A stretch of DNA of 64,000 nucleotides from Odobenus rosmarus divergens (Eukaryota > Chordata > Mammalia > Carnivora > Odobenidae), in contig NW_004450396.1 of NCBI RefSeq assembly GCF_000321225.1, positions 3,003,466 to 3,067,465 of the forward strand, read 5' to 3'. Below the pieces are notes generated by a model. The model was not told the DNA's origin. It made no database searches and was given only the letters and a program-made list of their open reading frames with translations. Shown here in pieces: positions 1 through 11,437 of this stretch (positions are counted from its first letter, which is position 1; every line of letters starts with the position of its first letter). A program made the translations under genes and the position numbers.

Positions 1-963
1 AATCCAAGTGATTCATTATGACCAGGATCTACTTTTCGTTATTTATCTGGTCTTTACATGAAAGTGTTGATGATGAAACTCAGATTGTGTTTACCACAGT
101 TAGATTTTTTGTTTTTCCTTAACCTCATCTAAAGCGAAGACAGGCTTAAGCAAAAGTAAATTGTTATTTATCAAATAACAATAAAACCAACACAAATTCT
201 CCAAGCCAAATAGAAATTTTATATGTAATAGTTTTCAAAATATGCTTCACATAGGACTCATGCCATTGTTCATTAGATACTATGAAATAATAAAAATTTT
301 AAAAAAATTGTTGGTGAAATGTAATGTAAAATAACTTTCCCTGGAAGCACACTCACACACTAATCATAGAGAAAGAAGTCTTTGCATTTAACTTTAAAAT
401 GTACGATCATCAAAATGCTTGGGCAGCCCCATGTGTAGGAGTGATAGGTCTTGCACATATTTATGAGCTGCCTTAAATCCTTTCTGGAGCAAGGAGAAAA
501 GTAAATAAAAGACACAGTCACATATTTAATGAGGAGGGAGAGAAAACTCTAAATCGGTATGCAGTCACTGCTTTCACAAACCATTTTATTTTAAGAATGT
601 TATATTGAAATCTTTCAGTGCTTCATTTCAGCAGACACTACCAATGTAGGGGCCATGCTACACCCTTCAGTGTCACAGATACATTGGACAGACATCGTTA
701 AGCAAAAATACAGTAACAAAAGAGCTTTTTTTAAAAAAAAAGTTCATTACCCTTCAAATTCAAATAAACGCTGCAATGCCACCTGCCATCCGCAGTATGA
801 CTCCTAATTGTCCTCATGGGGTACTCCTTCTTCTGTGACTCTGGGAAGAATTCCAGGTTACTGAGTCAGAGCAGAATAATTTTGGTTTAGTTTAGATAGG
901 ATTTGCACGGGGATAATACAATTCCAACCGCCCTTTTTTCGCACTTAAAAATTAAACAGGGAA
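1..963. other. AT-rich non-coding DNA, no gene recognised
   Basis: No coding frame of note, no splice-like exon and no young repeat is visible. The stretch has short A/T runs. Positions 226-371 resemble 2998-3125 and are listed separately. Confidence 0.6.
226..371. repeat. Copy A of a diverged local duplication (partner at 2998-3125)
   Basis: Three blocks occur in the same order in both copies: TAATAGTTTT.AAAA.ATGCTT, then CATAGGA followed by CCATTG, then AAATGTAATG followed by AACTTTCCC.GAAG and ACACA.TCTAAT-like sequence. Spacer lengths between the blocks differ. It may be two copies of one ancient repeat family or a true local duplication about 2.8 kb apart. The family is not recognised. 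Confidence 0.45.
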
Positions 964-989
964 CATATATATATATATATATATATATA
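964..989. repeat. (AT)n microsatellite
   Basis: About 12 uninterrupted AT dinucleotides. The tract is followed by further AT-rich sequence. Confidence 0.9.
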
Positions 990-1421
990 CCATATTTTTA
1001 TATAAATGTATTCTGCTGATTTTATTTCATTTCCCCCTCTCCCACCTTCGTATGTCCTCCTTTTCCTTTTTCATTTTTGCAGAAAAGAATAATCAGACAC
1101 TAATAATCTCTTTGAAAGTTTGTTGGAAGTCATTTTATTATATGACTCTTTGAACAGAAAAATGCTTTTCACTAGAGAATGTTCAATTCTTTTTCAATTG
1201 CTTGTTGTTTTTAGCTTGGCATAAATTACCCCAGCCACAGGACAAACAGATATTTTTTGGTTAGGGCAATTCTGTTTTGAATGCTGTTTATTCCACCTAG
1301 AGCAAAGAGTAGATCCCCCAGTTGTAAGCCTCGGGCTAAGTTACTCAGCATCCCTCCTCACACACTACACTGCAGAGTCCCAAAGGCATACCAGGGCCAA
1401 ATTAACCAAACAACCCTAAAG

Positions 1422-1558
1422 AATGCCCAGTGAATTGGAATTTCAGATAAACAACAAAAACATGTGTTAATATAAGTATGTTCTAAGTATTGCATAAGAT
1501 GTACTTATGCTAACACATAATTGGATATTTCTCTGAAATTCAAATTTAACTGGGTGCC
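1422..1558. repeat. Imperfect palindrome (long inverted repeat), transposon-like hairpin
   Basis: The left arm (about 1422-1480) and right arm (about 1500-1558) are imperfect reverse complements. GAATTTCAGA on the left pairs with TCTGAAATTC on the right, TGTGTTA pairs with TAACACA, and ATAAGTA pairs with TACTTAT. The outer parts (TGCCCAGT against ACTGGGTGCC) continue the pairing. The loop is only about 20 nt. This is the layout of a palindromic non-autonomous DNA transposon, and I recall similar palindromic repeats elsewhere in mammals, but I do not name a family. Confidence 0.65.
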
Positions 1559-2997
1559 CTATATTCTATCTGGCAATCCTACAAATACATCTTGTATGCC
1601 ATTGTTTTAAGCCATTTTGTGCAGATTTCTCTCCTGCCGCGGATGACCACTGTGCCTTGTCAACATGGAAGACTCCACTCAACTGGCTCTTTGTCCTCCT
1701 CCATGAAATCTTGGCTGACCTGCTTCATCCCAACGCCAGCAGAGCTAATCAATCCCAACTTTGTGCTGCGTCTGTGCCATGTACCTACCTGAGCATAACT
1801 GAGTCACAAGCAGTAGCTTACCATTTGTGTGTGTCTTGCGGCGATGTCGTTGGGACAAAGGACACTTTACTCATCTGCATGCCCAGTGCTAGAATAAGCA
1901 GACACCACAGAAGAACTTCCAGATCGGGTAAGAGTAGAGAGTTGGAGCCAGACAAAACCATTGGAACCCTGGCCACTGCCACTCTGTAATTTAGACTGCG
2001 GTCATCACAGACTCTCAGGGACTGAAGTCTCTCATCTACATATTTTTATAAAATAAAACACCCCTGACCAAGTAATTGTTGAAAATTAAATGAAGTCATT
2101 TATATATAAAGGAATCATCATCAAGCACAGAGTGACCAAAATAGTGACCCTCTAATTCCACTCTCTTTGTTAAAGTAAGAAATGCTTTCAGAGGTACATT
2201 GTCTTTTTTTTTTTTTTTTTGGTTATCTCTGGAGAACTTCAATTTCAATTTTCAAATCGAGTTTTAAATTGTGCCCAACTATGGCCTTATATACTCCACT
2301 TTTAATAATATATGCTAGTTGTTTTGCCAGCTTGTTCTCAAGTTCTGATTTAAAGCCTTGTTTTTAGATGTTGTTCTTTTACAATCAAATAGCCCTTCCA
2401 ATCAGACCATATAAAATGAGAAAAACTCTGCTCTCAAAAGCTAGCAAAGGAAGAGAGTTTCTAAAAATTACTCTTGTCTCATGTGTCTGACTCACATTTA
2501 TCTAAAAATAAAAGGAAAACTAGGAGAAAAAATAAACGAACAGAGGATAATGTGAAGCTTCATGTCTCTAAGTCAGATAACAAGATAATTTTTCTGCAAG
2601 CTCTATATTTCACTTTACTTTCCACAATGACCTTTCCACCCTCTAGCCCTATCACTGGAATATAAATCCATTAATGAGGAATTTTTTCTTCCCCTGTCCT
2701 TTTTCATATCAATCTCAGCAGGATGCTAGACTGTTCTTTGAGTTCATTCACTTTATAGCCATTAAAAAGAAAATATAGTCTGGAGACGGCCTGTCTCCAA
2801 TTGGTTAAGCAGAGGATGAAAGAAGAAATTCCTGAGTTTCCAGCTTTCATCCACCACTGATTTTCTGTGCAAACCCAGGAGAAATTTCAAAAACCCCTTC
2901 TCAGAAAATCTGTGAAATGGGTGAATTATTTAAAAAAAATCATTCACCGATGCAATTTCTTAGCAGAAAACAAAAAGTTGTTAAAAGATTAATGTTT
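1559..2997. other. Non-coding DNA, no gene recognised
   Basis: A 110-residue open frame on the plus strand (1657-1989) has no recognised domain and no convincing coding context. A T-run lies at 2203-2220. Nothing else is identified. Confidence 0.5.
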
Positions 2998-3125
2998 ACA
3001 GTTAATAGTTTTGAAAACATGCTTGCCTGACTTGGGGCACCATAGGATTTAACACCATTGCTTATGTAAAATGTAATGGCTGCCACAACTTTCCCCAGAA
3101 GTTCACACATTCTAATCTAACCTTT
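2998..3125. repeat. Copy B of a diverged local duplication (partner at 226-371)
   Basis: It shares three collinear blocks with 226-371. It ends just before the target-site duplication of the SINE at 3141. Confidence 0.45.
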
Positions 3126-3140
3126 AAAGATAAAGAAACT

Positions 3141-3350
3141 AGGAGCGCCTGAGTGGTGCAGTCAAATGAGAGCAACCCACTCTTGATTTCAGCTCAGGTC
3201 ATGATCTCAGGGTTGTGAGATGGAGCCACACTCTGGGCTCCGTGCTCAGCGTGGAGTCTGCTAGGGTTTCTCTCTCCCTTTCCCTCTGCACCTCCTGCTC
3301 ATGCTCTCTCTCTAGAAATAAATACACAAGACTTAAAAAAAAAAAAAAAA
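3141..3350 (+). mobile_element. Carnivore tRNA-Lys SINE, older subtype
   Basis: The tRNA-derived head (GCGCCTGAGTGGTGCAGTC) is followed by CTCAGGTCATGATCTCAGGG, a TCTCTCTCCC tail, AAATAAATA and a 16-A run. GATAAAGAAACTAG at 3129-3142 is repeated exactly at 3351-3364, giving the TSD. The internal CTCTTGATTTCAGCTCAGG marks the older subtype. The Pol III boxes are decayed, and activity is unlikely. Confidence 0.95.
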
Positions 3351-3473
3351 GATAAAGAAACTAGAGGAATCTAGTGAAAAACCTAGATGAAAAATCTGGT
3401 TGAAAAAATGGAGAAGAATACGTAGGAAACGTCAGAATAAATTGACAGACATCTTAAGATATATAGAGGGTGG

Positions 3474-3560
3474 TTCAATTCATTCAACCATTTACTTATT
3501 CATTCCTCAAATGTTTAGTGAGCACTTACTATAAGCAAAGTTCGATGAGATACTTTTTTT
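3474..3560 (-). mobile_element. L2 LINE 3' end fragment
   Basis: ATTCATTCAACCATTTACTT and GTGAGCACTTACTATAAGCA match the reverse complement of the L2 3' terminus (remembered ending GTGCTCAATAAATATTTGTT plus a GAATGA repeat). Confidence 0.7.
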
Positions 3561-3690
3561 GAGTTTAATTTCCCCAATTTCCTAATGACGATGGAACTAT
3601 ACTGGTAAAACATATAAAATATATAGCTCAAGGGTTAATAACTTAATGTTTTGAAATTTATCCTCTAAAAATTTTATTAAGATTAGCATT

Positions 3691-3896
3691 TGGGGCACCT
3701 GGGTGGCACAGTCGGTTAAGTTTCTGACTCTTGGTTTTGGCTCAGGTCATGATCTCAGGGTCGTGAGATCAAGCCCCACATGGGGCTCTGTGCCCAGTGC
3801 GGAATCTGCTTGAGATCGTTTTTCCTTCTTCCTCTGCCCCTCCCGCTGGTGCACTCTCTCTCTCAAATAAATAAATAAATATTAAAAAAAAAAAAA
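3691..3896 (+). mobile_element. Carnivore tRNA-Lys SINE, older subtype
   Basis: It starts GGGGCACCTGGGTGGCACAG, has GGTCGTGAGATCAAGCCCC in the B-box area and ends AAATAAATAAATAAATATT plus poly(A). The TSD GATTAGCATT is exact at 3681-3690 and 3897-3906. Confidence 0.95.
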
Positions 3897-3906
3897 GATT
3901 AGCATT

Positions 3907-5150
3907 CACAGAGCTTTGCCGCCTCACAGATAACATTTGCACTTTTAGAGCAGCATGACCTTCTCCTGAAGACGCAAGTAACTTTCACTCAATACTGTGC
4001 ATGCCCAATAATACTGCCTTCTCTGCAAAGTAAACTATAGGGGTTACTAAAAACTTCAAAGACATTCCTGATCTTGAAATTGTCTGATATTAAAGGAGTC
4101 TGTAAGGGAGTAGGCTAACCAAGTCACACAGTTTCTGAAGAGCTCAGTGTGCTGGCCTGGCTCCAATATCCAACAACAATATTTACTGTTTGCTTGTTAT
4201 GTGCAGTGCTGTAGTACATTTCTCCTTCTGCCAGTTGGACATCATATATATAAACCTAATGTAATGAAAAACTCAAAAGCTTCCCCGGAATGTCTATTTG
4301 ATAACACTTAGTAAGAAATAATCCATACTGAGAAAAGATGAACAATGAGATCGAAATTCTAACATTCTCAGGGGTATCTTGTACAATTAAACTTAGAGTA
4401 GGTATGTATATTTTAAAAGAAAAGGGGAGCAGAATGTATGCAGGTACGTACAACTCTGTGTGTTTTCCTAGAAGTAGCTTTTTCAAGATGGCTTAAGAAT
4501 TCCATTGTGGGACCACATCCATGCACATAATCTGGAATGATGACTTGTGCTCTTTCCAGGAAGGCCTTACCAGCTAGTAGCCACAGAAGACACACACAGA
4601 GCAGAGAGGGAGAAAAAGTGAGATCAGCGGGGTCAATCCAGGGTATCAATAAATGTCATAACTCTGTCATCTCACATCTAGGTAAATTTCTTCCAATTAA
4701 GGGAGGGAAAGATCTTGAAATAACAGAACTTCACCATGAAGATCTCAGCAAGGTATACTGAACACCCAGCACAGATAACCCTGTGGCAGGGAGAAGCCTC
4801 TGAAACTGATCAGAACCACCCTGTCTGTTAGAGGTGCTCTCATTATATTGCATGTAGGAGCCACAAAAATAAGACCTCACATCCTCATCCTAAAAGCATG
4901 ATCCTAATGAAAATCAAGAAAGCAATCTAAAAGAGATGAAGTATACTTTTACTACACTGCTTGAATTTTTGTAATAAGCATAAATCATTTTTACAAAAAT
5001 AGTAGAAACATTCCTAAAGAGAAAAAAGAAAGGAATGGGGGGAGGGATGGAGGGAGAGAAGAAAGGAGGAAATTTGCTTTACCCTTTGAGAATGGATACT
5101 CCCAGGAGCCTGCAGATTGCAAGACTAAGGAACACAACCCTGTACCTGTA
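3907..5150. other. Non-coding DNA with a purine-rich patch
   Basis: No gene is recognised. Overlapping 74-78 residue frames at 4413-4761 lie opposite each other on both strands and look like chance. Positions 5018-5071 are a G/A-rich low-complexity patch. Confidence 0.5.
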
Positions 5151-5164
5151 ACCATATGGCTCTC

Positions 5165-5352
5165 TATATTGTTTTAAGATTTTATTTATTTATTTATCAG
5201 AGAGAGAGAGATCCATGAGTGGGGGGAGGGGTAGAGGGAGAAGCATGCTCCCCAGTGAGCAGGGAACCTGATGCAGGACTTGATCCCAGGACCCTGGGAT
5301 CATGACCTGAGCTGAAGGCAGACGCTTAACTGACTGAGCCCCCCAGGCAACC
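5165..5352 (-). mobile_element. Carnivore tRNA-Lys SINE
   Basis: On the plus strand it begins with AAGATTTTATTTATTTATTT and GAGAGAGAG, continues GGACCCTGGGATCATGACCT and ends GACTGAGCCCCCCAGGCAACC. The TSD ACCATATGGCTCTC is exact at 5151-5164 and 5353-5366. Confidence 0.95.
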
Positions 5353-5697
5353 ACCATATGGCTCTCGAAAGTACTTCATGATTTCTGAACCCAGATTCTG
5401 AATCCTGCAGCCATTTAAGTTATTGTAGGAACCTTGATTTAGCTTTCATTTACCCTTAGTTTCTCAAGAATTCACTTTGAGTACTGCCACATAGAGCACT
5501 GAAGAGAACAAAGAAACCCCTCCAACTTCAGAGAAATAGCCAAGAGGATTCTCACTCAACGTTTTCCACACTGATGGGAAATAATCATTCTTACCTCTTT
5601 CTCTCTCCCTCCAGAGGCTCATGGCTCTTTGTAGACACAACTAGAGAGATTGAACGGTTTCTCCCATATTTTCAGGTCAAGGGGGCAAGGCCAGAGT

Positions 5698-5800
5698 TGT
5701 TCAGATGTTTACTGAATGCCTAATAAGCACAAAAACAGTGTACTTGGCACTATACAGGTCAAAAGAAATAAAAGATATGGTTCCCAGTGGAGCAAGAAAA
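5698..5800 (-). mobile_element. L2 LINE 3' end fragment
   Basis: GTTTACTGAATGCCTAATAA and GTACTTGGCACTATACAGG follow the reverse complement of the L2 3' end (remembered motifs TTTATTGAGCACCTACTATG and GTGCCAGGCACTG). Confidence 0.6.
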
Positions 5801-6077
5801 ATATATAAGAAAAAAATGGCATAGAGATTTTATAAGGTTATTGCTAAAGGCAAATGTACAGACCACAAGAGCTTTCCTGATCAACGTAGTGCATTTAATA
5901 TGCACTGTTTTCTTTAAAAATGGATTCATCAACAACTGTTAAATGTACATATAATTGCATGCACATATATACTTACACACAATCACCAGTCTATTAGAAT
6001 AAGATGTTTTAAAATAATCAGAAGTTATAAAAATGTACAAAGCTTAAACAACTATAAGGAGAGCAGAGATTAAGAAT

Positions 6078-6245
6078 AGGTGACATTTACTGAGTATTTT
6101 TACCACTCCAGGTACTGTGTTAAGTGCTCTATATGCTTTGGCTCAATTAATTCTTGCAACAAACTAATGGGATAGGGATTGTTACCTTTTATATCTGAGG
6201 AAACCAAGACTTAGAAAAGATTAAGTAATTTTTCTAAGATGTCAG
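6078..6245 (-). mobile_element. MIR SINE
   Basis: TGACATTTACTGAGTATTTT, TTAAGTGCTCTATATGC, CTCAATTAATTCTTGCAACA and GAGGAAACCAAGACTTAGAA lie in the order of the reverse-complemented MIR consensus. No TSD is expected at this age. Confidence 0.85.
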
Positions 6246-6347
6246 AACTAACCCCATGTTCCTGAAGCGTTTGGTGATGTATTAGAGAACTGTGGTCAAC
6301 ATCGTACAGACACAACACTAGTCTGTTCTTAGGAAACTCAGTGTTTC

Positions 6348-6541
6348 GGGCCCCTGGGTGGCTCAGTCGGTTAAGCGGCTGCCTTCGGCTCACGTCATGA
6401 TCTGGGGTCCTGGGATTGAGCCTCACATCAGGCTCCCTGCTGAGTAGGGAGTCTGCTTCTCCCTCTCCTTCTGATCCTCCCCCTGCTTGTGCTCTCCCTC
6501 TCTCAAATAAATAAATAAAATCTTAAAAAAAAAAAAAAAAA
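6348..6541 (+). mobile_element. Carnivore tRNA-Lys SINE, younger subtype
   Basis: The head CCCCTGGGTGGCTCAGTCGG leads to CTGCCTTCGGCTCACGTCAT, the 3' end AAATAAATAAATAAAATCTT and a long A run. An imperfect TSD is visible: GAAACTCAGTGTTTC at 6333-6347 and AAAACTTAGTGTTTC at 6543-6557. Confidence 0.95.
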
Positions 6542-6754
6542 GAAAACTTAGTGTTTCAAACTCAAGAGTGCCATGCAGCCAGCCTCATTACTCTTATCAG
6601 AGGACAATGATTACAAGAAAGACTCAAGAGTGTATTGACAAACTGGCTCATAAATAGGATTAACTGAGAAAAAATTTTTGAAGGCAATGGACTTTTCAAT
6701 GGGCAGATTGGAAACAATCTGTAAAGAAAAGCATATGGACAGTTCATTCATATA

Positions 6755-7250
6755 GCATCATCCAACTCTTACTGAACACCGAAGGTTTGCAAGTCCCTTC
6801 CTTTGATGATGATAATAGAGACATGAAAATGATAACTAGCTGCCTTCAGGGAGATAATCAGAAACCCGTGGGAGATGATAGGATGCTGGGAAGGTGAAGA
6901 GAGGATACAGACAATACGATAGGTAGTTAAGTCTTACTCTGGAGATATGAGCGAGTGTAGAAGAGGTGTAGAACCACGCAGTCCAGCCGTTAAAGCTGGG
7001 AATGGATTTGCAGAGGCAGTCTGAGCTGATCTGGGCCTAACAGACTGGCAAAGTTGACCTGAAAAATAAAGGGTGGGGAACATGTCTTACAGAGAAGTAG
7101 GTACAAATGCATGAACATTATGAGGTCAGGTTTTTCATGGGAGAAAAACTAAGCACCTCTAAAATGGAACAAAGCGAGGAAGTACTTAGGGTAAGGTTGG
7201 CCACTGCCCACAGGAAAATAGGACAATGGGGGAAAGACATAACCAGTTAG
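6755..7250 (-). mobile_element. Probable decayed L2 LINE
   Basis: The start (AACTCTTACTGAACACCGAA, then CTGCCTTCAGGGAG) follows the L2 3' end in reverse. The G/A-rich body fits the L2 3' region but is too diverged to be certain. Confidence 0.35.
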
Positions 7251-7429
7251 GGTGAGAAGGGGGGACAAAGAAAGAATGGTTAAGAAATTATGGCTGATCA
7301 TCAAGAATCAGAAGAACCAAATGCTTCTCCTTTTCTAGCTCAGAAAAAGGCATCATAATTCATTCAGTTGTTCAACACAGAAACTGAAGTGTCATGGGTG
7401 CCCCTCATTCCCTATACCTCATTGGCCAT

Positions 7430-8185
7430 CAGTCCTTGGGTTCTGCTTCCTAAATCTCTCTCCTGTCTGCTCACTTCCCTGCACCTTCAATGCTACCGAA
7501 CTCGGACGGGGCTCTGCGTCCTCTTGCCTCCTAACTGTGCCCTCCAGCCTATTCATCCTCCTTGGCCAGCATGACCTTTGTGAAAACACAAATCCAATCA
7601 AGTCCCTCTCCAGGGGCTTTCCAGTGCCCTTAAGGTAAAGTGCAGACTGGTTCTTGCGCTTCACAAAGCCCAGCCTCTACTTACTGTTCCCCGTCCCAGG
7701 NNNNNNNNNNNNNNNNNNNNNNNNNNNNNNNNNNNNNNNNNNNNNNNNNNNNNNNNNNNNNNNNACCACTCCCACAAACACACACCCTCTGCAATCCACT
7801 CCTGCTGAGTCACTTCCCTTTCTTGAGGTCCATCAGGCACTGTCTTCTCCAGACTTTTATTCATGCCATTGTCTCTGTTGAAACACTTTCTCCAGGTCTC
7901 ACTTGGCTGACTTCAACGCATCCTATAGGTCCTGACTTACCCACCACTGTTTTCTTAGAAGCCTTCCCTGATCTTCCCAGCTGGATTAAGCATCCTCCCT
8001 CGATGACTACCTAACACATCGTTCTTTCTCATCCCCAGCATTTAGAGATCACCTGTTTACTTATCTGTATTCTCAAATTGACTAGTTCCAAAGAGCAGGA
8101 CCACATCCATTTCATTCATTTTATATGCCTTAGTAGCTGGCACGTGTTAGACCAGTAAATGAATGACTGCACGAATCATCCTGAC
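7430..8185 (+). mobile_element. L2 LINE 3' region, split by an assembly gap
   Basis: Successive motifs follow the L2 3' region in order: AAATCCAATCAAGTCCCTCT, GGGGCTTTCCAGTGCCCTTA, TCACTTGGCTGACTTCAACG, AGAAGCCTTCCCTGATCTTC and TAGTAGCTGGCACGTG, then GTAAATGAATGACTG. Open frames through it are remnants or chance. The gap at 7701-7764 removes part of the element. Confidence 0.8.
7701..7764. other. Assembly gap (64 N)
   Basis: Sixty-four N bases. The flanks CCCGTCCCAGG and ACCACTCCCACAAACACACA both fit the same L2, so little sequence may be missing, but the true length is unknown. Confidence 0.98.
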
Positions 8186-10144
8186 TCTGGGCCAATCCTG
8201 AAGGGAAAAGAGAGTGGATGAATCAGTGACGAACTCCCAGAGCAAACCAGTAGGACAGCTCAAGTTTAGTCAACGTTGATCCAGCAGGTTCTGAACAAAA
8301 TCAGGCTGGGGGTGCCAAGGTGTTTTGTCTGCTTGCATCTGACTGCACAGCTTAGTGGAAGCCAAGAAACTGAATGGCCCTTCAGAACTGAGAAAGGGTC
8401 GCTTTATAGCTGGGGTTCAGAATGTCCCATAAAGAAAAAAGCTTGCATGTGAAGGTTGGGCCAAGTTGAGGGTAAGAGAGTTAAGAAAGATACCACGGAA
8501 TATGATCTGGTTTGGCAGATAAGAGAAAGATAGAAATTGGTTTTTAGTTTTCTACTGTAAGAAAATACCTAAAATATGGGACATCCTATTATAAGCAGTG
8601 TAATAGAGAGCAATTATAACTTACTCCCTAAAATAATATGTCCTTCACAAAGAAATGCAAGAACCTAGTTGACATCTCCTAATTTGACATAGTCTCTCTT
8701 TCCCCATCCTCGACTTTGCACCTGAACTTCAATTCATTCTTTCACTGTAGCAATCTTTCCTGGTGTTTATCAGAGTCTCTGTGCTGGTTTGAATAAAGTG
8801 AAGAGCAAAACCAAATGCACCAACCTCCCTTCCCTCAATAAGGAAAGTAGGAGGCCCCAGATTTGGCTTAATGAAAATTCAAATAAATATCTGGATATTT
8901 GGAAAGGTCAGAGGAAAGGACAGGAAATGACACTAGATAAACGAGTGCAGGGGTACCTGACAGAGGCATCAGTAATGCACACTGCACTTCTGGCTTTAGA
9001 TCTGTATCTCTTCCATACAGTTGGTGATTGGTTGCTTTGTGGCATCTGTCTAGAGGTAGGAAAAGCTGGACATTATCTGGGCTTTACATTGTGTAAAAAG
9101 TCTGATAACACTTTCTGTTTTTCAGGAATAATTTAAGCTTTTCTGAACTTTTTTGGGTAAAAGCACACTTAATCATCATGCAGCAAGGTTGGAAGCTAGC
9201 CAAATGCAAGACAATCAAAGGGCTTTCTCTTAAAAAGCCCTGAGCCGGATACCTCAGCTTTGGATAAGTACTAGCGGGAGAAATGCAAGGACCCTGGTTC
9301 TGGAAATCTTCAAAAACCTTCTGAGTTAAAGCAGATCCTTCTACCCTTTGGAGTAAAACTCAAGACTGGAGCATGAAAAGGAGTGAATAGTGCACAAATA
9401 ATTTTTATTTAATACACAGAGAATATGAAAGTTTACAATCACAAGCATAAAGATCATTCTTAAACAAGAATTTTTTCCTTAATTGACTTGTCTGAATGTC
9501 TTTCTTCCCTTTCCCCACCCAAATAAACTAAACTATTACTAACTTTGGCAGTTTTATACTAAAATGCAAGGTTATATATAATCTGGGAAAACCTAAGATA
9601 AGCACATCCTTCCTAATTGCTCTAAGTTATGTTTCTTGTAACTCCTCATGTTAGAGACTCACACTGTATTTTCAGGGTATTTATCACATTTTATGCCTCT
9701 AACTCTGGTGTTGGGCCTTTTGGGACCTATTCTAGGGAAGGTGATAGAGAGACAATTTAAATGAATCCTTCCTTCCTTAACAAACAAAACTAACTGCCAA
9801 TGCTCCAATGTCATCAGCCAGATAGTTTGTTCCTTCATTGATAGTAAAGCACTCATTTTATTTTATGGACGATAGTAAAAAGAAAGAGCAACCAAGGATT
9901 AGGAAATGTGTTGGCTGAGAGTCACTGGTTCTAATTCAGCTTTGCCTTTGATTGTAGTTTATTCTGTGCCTCGCTTGCTTTACAACTATGGGTTGGTATT
10001 AAAATGTTATCCAAACCTTATTCTAAAATTCCGGGAGTTCTCAACCTATTTTAGAGGTATACCAGAAAAAAGTATATAGAATTATTCTTCCATAACAAAT
10101 ATCACTGGTTTGTCTTCAAGTTTACTTCACATTTCTTCCTTTTT
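8186..10144. other. Non-coding DNA, no gene or repeat recognised
   Basis: A 115-residue plus-strand frame at 8789-9136 has no recognisable domain, and no splice context was found. The rest is AT-rich and looks unique. Confidence 0.5.
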
Positions 10145-10161
10145 AAAAAATAGTCACCTCT

Positions 10162-10369
10162 GGGGCGCCTGGGTGGCTCAGTTGTTAAGCGTCTGCCTTC
10201 AGCTCAGGTCATGATCCCAGGGTCCTGGGATCGAGCCCCACATCGGGCTCTCTGCTCTGCAGAAAGCCTGCTTCTCCCTCTCCGACTCCCCCTGCTTGTG
10301 TTCCCTCTCTCGCTGTGTCTCTCTCTGTCAAATAAATAAAATAAAATCTTTAAAAAAATAAATAAATAA
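10162..10369 (+). mobile_element. Carnivore tRNA-Lys SINE, younger subtype
   Basis: The copy is close to full length: GGGGCGCCTGGGTGGCTCAG, GGTCCTGGGATCGAGCCCCA, CTTGTGTTCCCTCTCTCGCT, AAATAAATAAAATAAAATC. The TSD AAATAGTCACCT is exact at 10148-10159 and 10370-10381. The box A/B-like promoter segments are largely intact. Confidence 0.97.
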
Positions 10370-10381
10370 AAATAGTCACCT

Positions 10382-11079
10382 ATGTTTTAATACTTTCATA
10401 ATCTAATATTTTAAAAAGCTGACCTACTTGGCACTTTAGAAATGTTAAAATTTAATACAAGGCAAAATTGCATGAATCTCAAATATTAATTAAATAAACA
10501 TTAATTCATCCCTATAAAAACAACTTTAAATGGCCTTGTCTTTTAAGTTTTTAATTTCCCAAAATATGTCAGAATACATATTCCTACTTAAAGGCTTTGA
10601 AGATTTGACTGAGCTGTGAATGTGGTAAGACAGACTAAAGAGACAAAAACTAAAATTATAAGATCTAGTTTTTTTTAACATTCTGAGAAATAATGTCAGC
10701 TTGGAAAAATATAAAACATTGAAAACAATGTCAGCTTCTAAAACATAAAACATTATTGTATTCATTTTTATCTAGTTCTCATTTGGCACATTAGCAGATG
10801 GTACGTTCCACACATAACTATATGCAGAGAGCGATCCTTTTCTAATCCTTACGTCCATATATTCCCATGGATAGCAACATTAAAGTGTTATTACCTACAG
10901 CACAAAGTATTGCTTTTCCTTTTGGGAAAAAAACAAAACAACAACATATCTTCTCCTCTGCCTCTACTCCAATTTCCTATCTCATGTCACAATAACTTCC
11001 ATTATTCTGAGAACTTCTGTTACAGATTTTTTGGCCTCTTTGTAGCTCATGCTCTATAGAATAGCTTTCCATTCTTCTT
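10382..11079. other. AT-rich non-coding DNA
   Basis: No gene or confident repeat is seen. A 79-residue minus-strand frame at 10526-10765 is low-complexity in composition. Confidence 0.5.
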
Positions 11080-11190
11080 CCTTCAATAAGCATTTACCAA
11101 GGTGCTTACTGTAGCTGGTCAGTGACTTAGGTGTGAAGGCCACAGAACTAAGTGGACACAATCCCTCCCTCAGTAAACTCAAGAAAGTAC
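11080..11190 (-). mobile_element. L2 LINE 3' end fragment
   Basis: CTTCAATAAGCATTTACCAA, GGTGCTTACTGTAGCTGGTC and AATCCCTCCCTCAGTAAACT match the reverse complement of the L2 3' end. It is probably continuous with L2 sequence resuming after the MIR. Confidence 0.65.
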
Positions 11191-11194
11191 CCAT

Positions 11195-11340
11195 CCCCTG
11201 TAAGGCCTAGTTATTTCATCTATAAAGGGGTAATAGTAATTACTGCATTAACTATTGTGAGGATTGAAGGAAATAATTTTTAAATACTTGGAAAAACACT
11301 TTGGTCAATACCTAACACTCAATAAATATTGTTTATTCCA
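11195..11340 (+). mobile_element. MIR SINE, 3' half
   Basis: GTTATTTCATCTATAAAGGG, TTGTGAGGATTGAAGGAAAT and AACACTCAATAAATATTG follow the MIR 3' half in order. It interrupts the minus-strand L2. Confidence 0.8.
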
Positions 11341-11437
11341 TTCTGTTCTTTAGGTGCTATAGTAAAAAAGACTCAACAAAGGAGATAATGTTTGAACCAC
11401 GTCTCAAAAAGGATTGTTCCTCAAAGGAAGGAAGACT

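Noticed and set aside
1657..1989. 110-residue plus frame with an AGATCGGGTAAGAG donor-like site near 1925
   Set aside because: No recognised domain, no convincing acceptor or neighbouring exon, and GT-AG-like motifs are frequent by chance.
7640..8014. 124-residue frame across the N-run
   Set aside because: It spans an assembly gap and lies in L2 sequence.
8789..9136. 115-residue plus frame
   Set aside because: No known domain, mixed composition, and no splice or retrocopy hallmarks.
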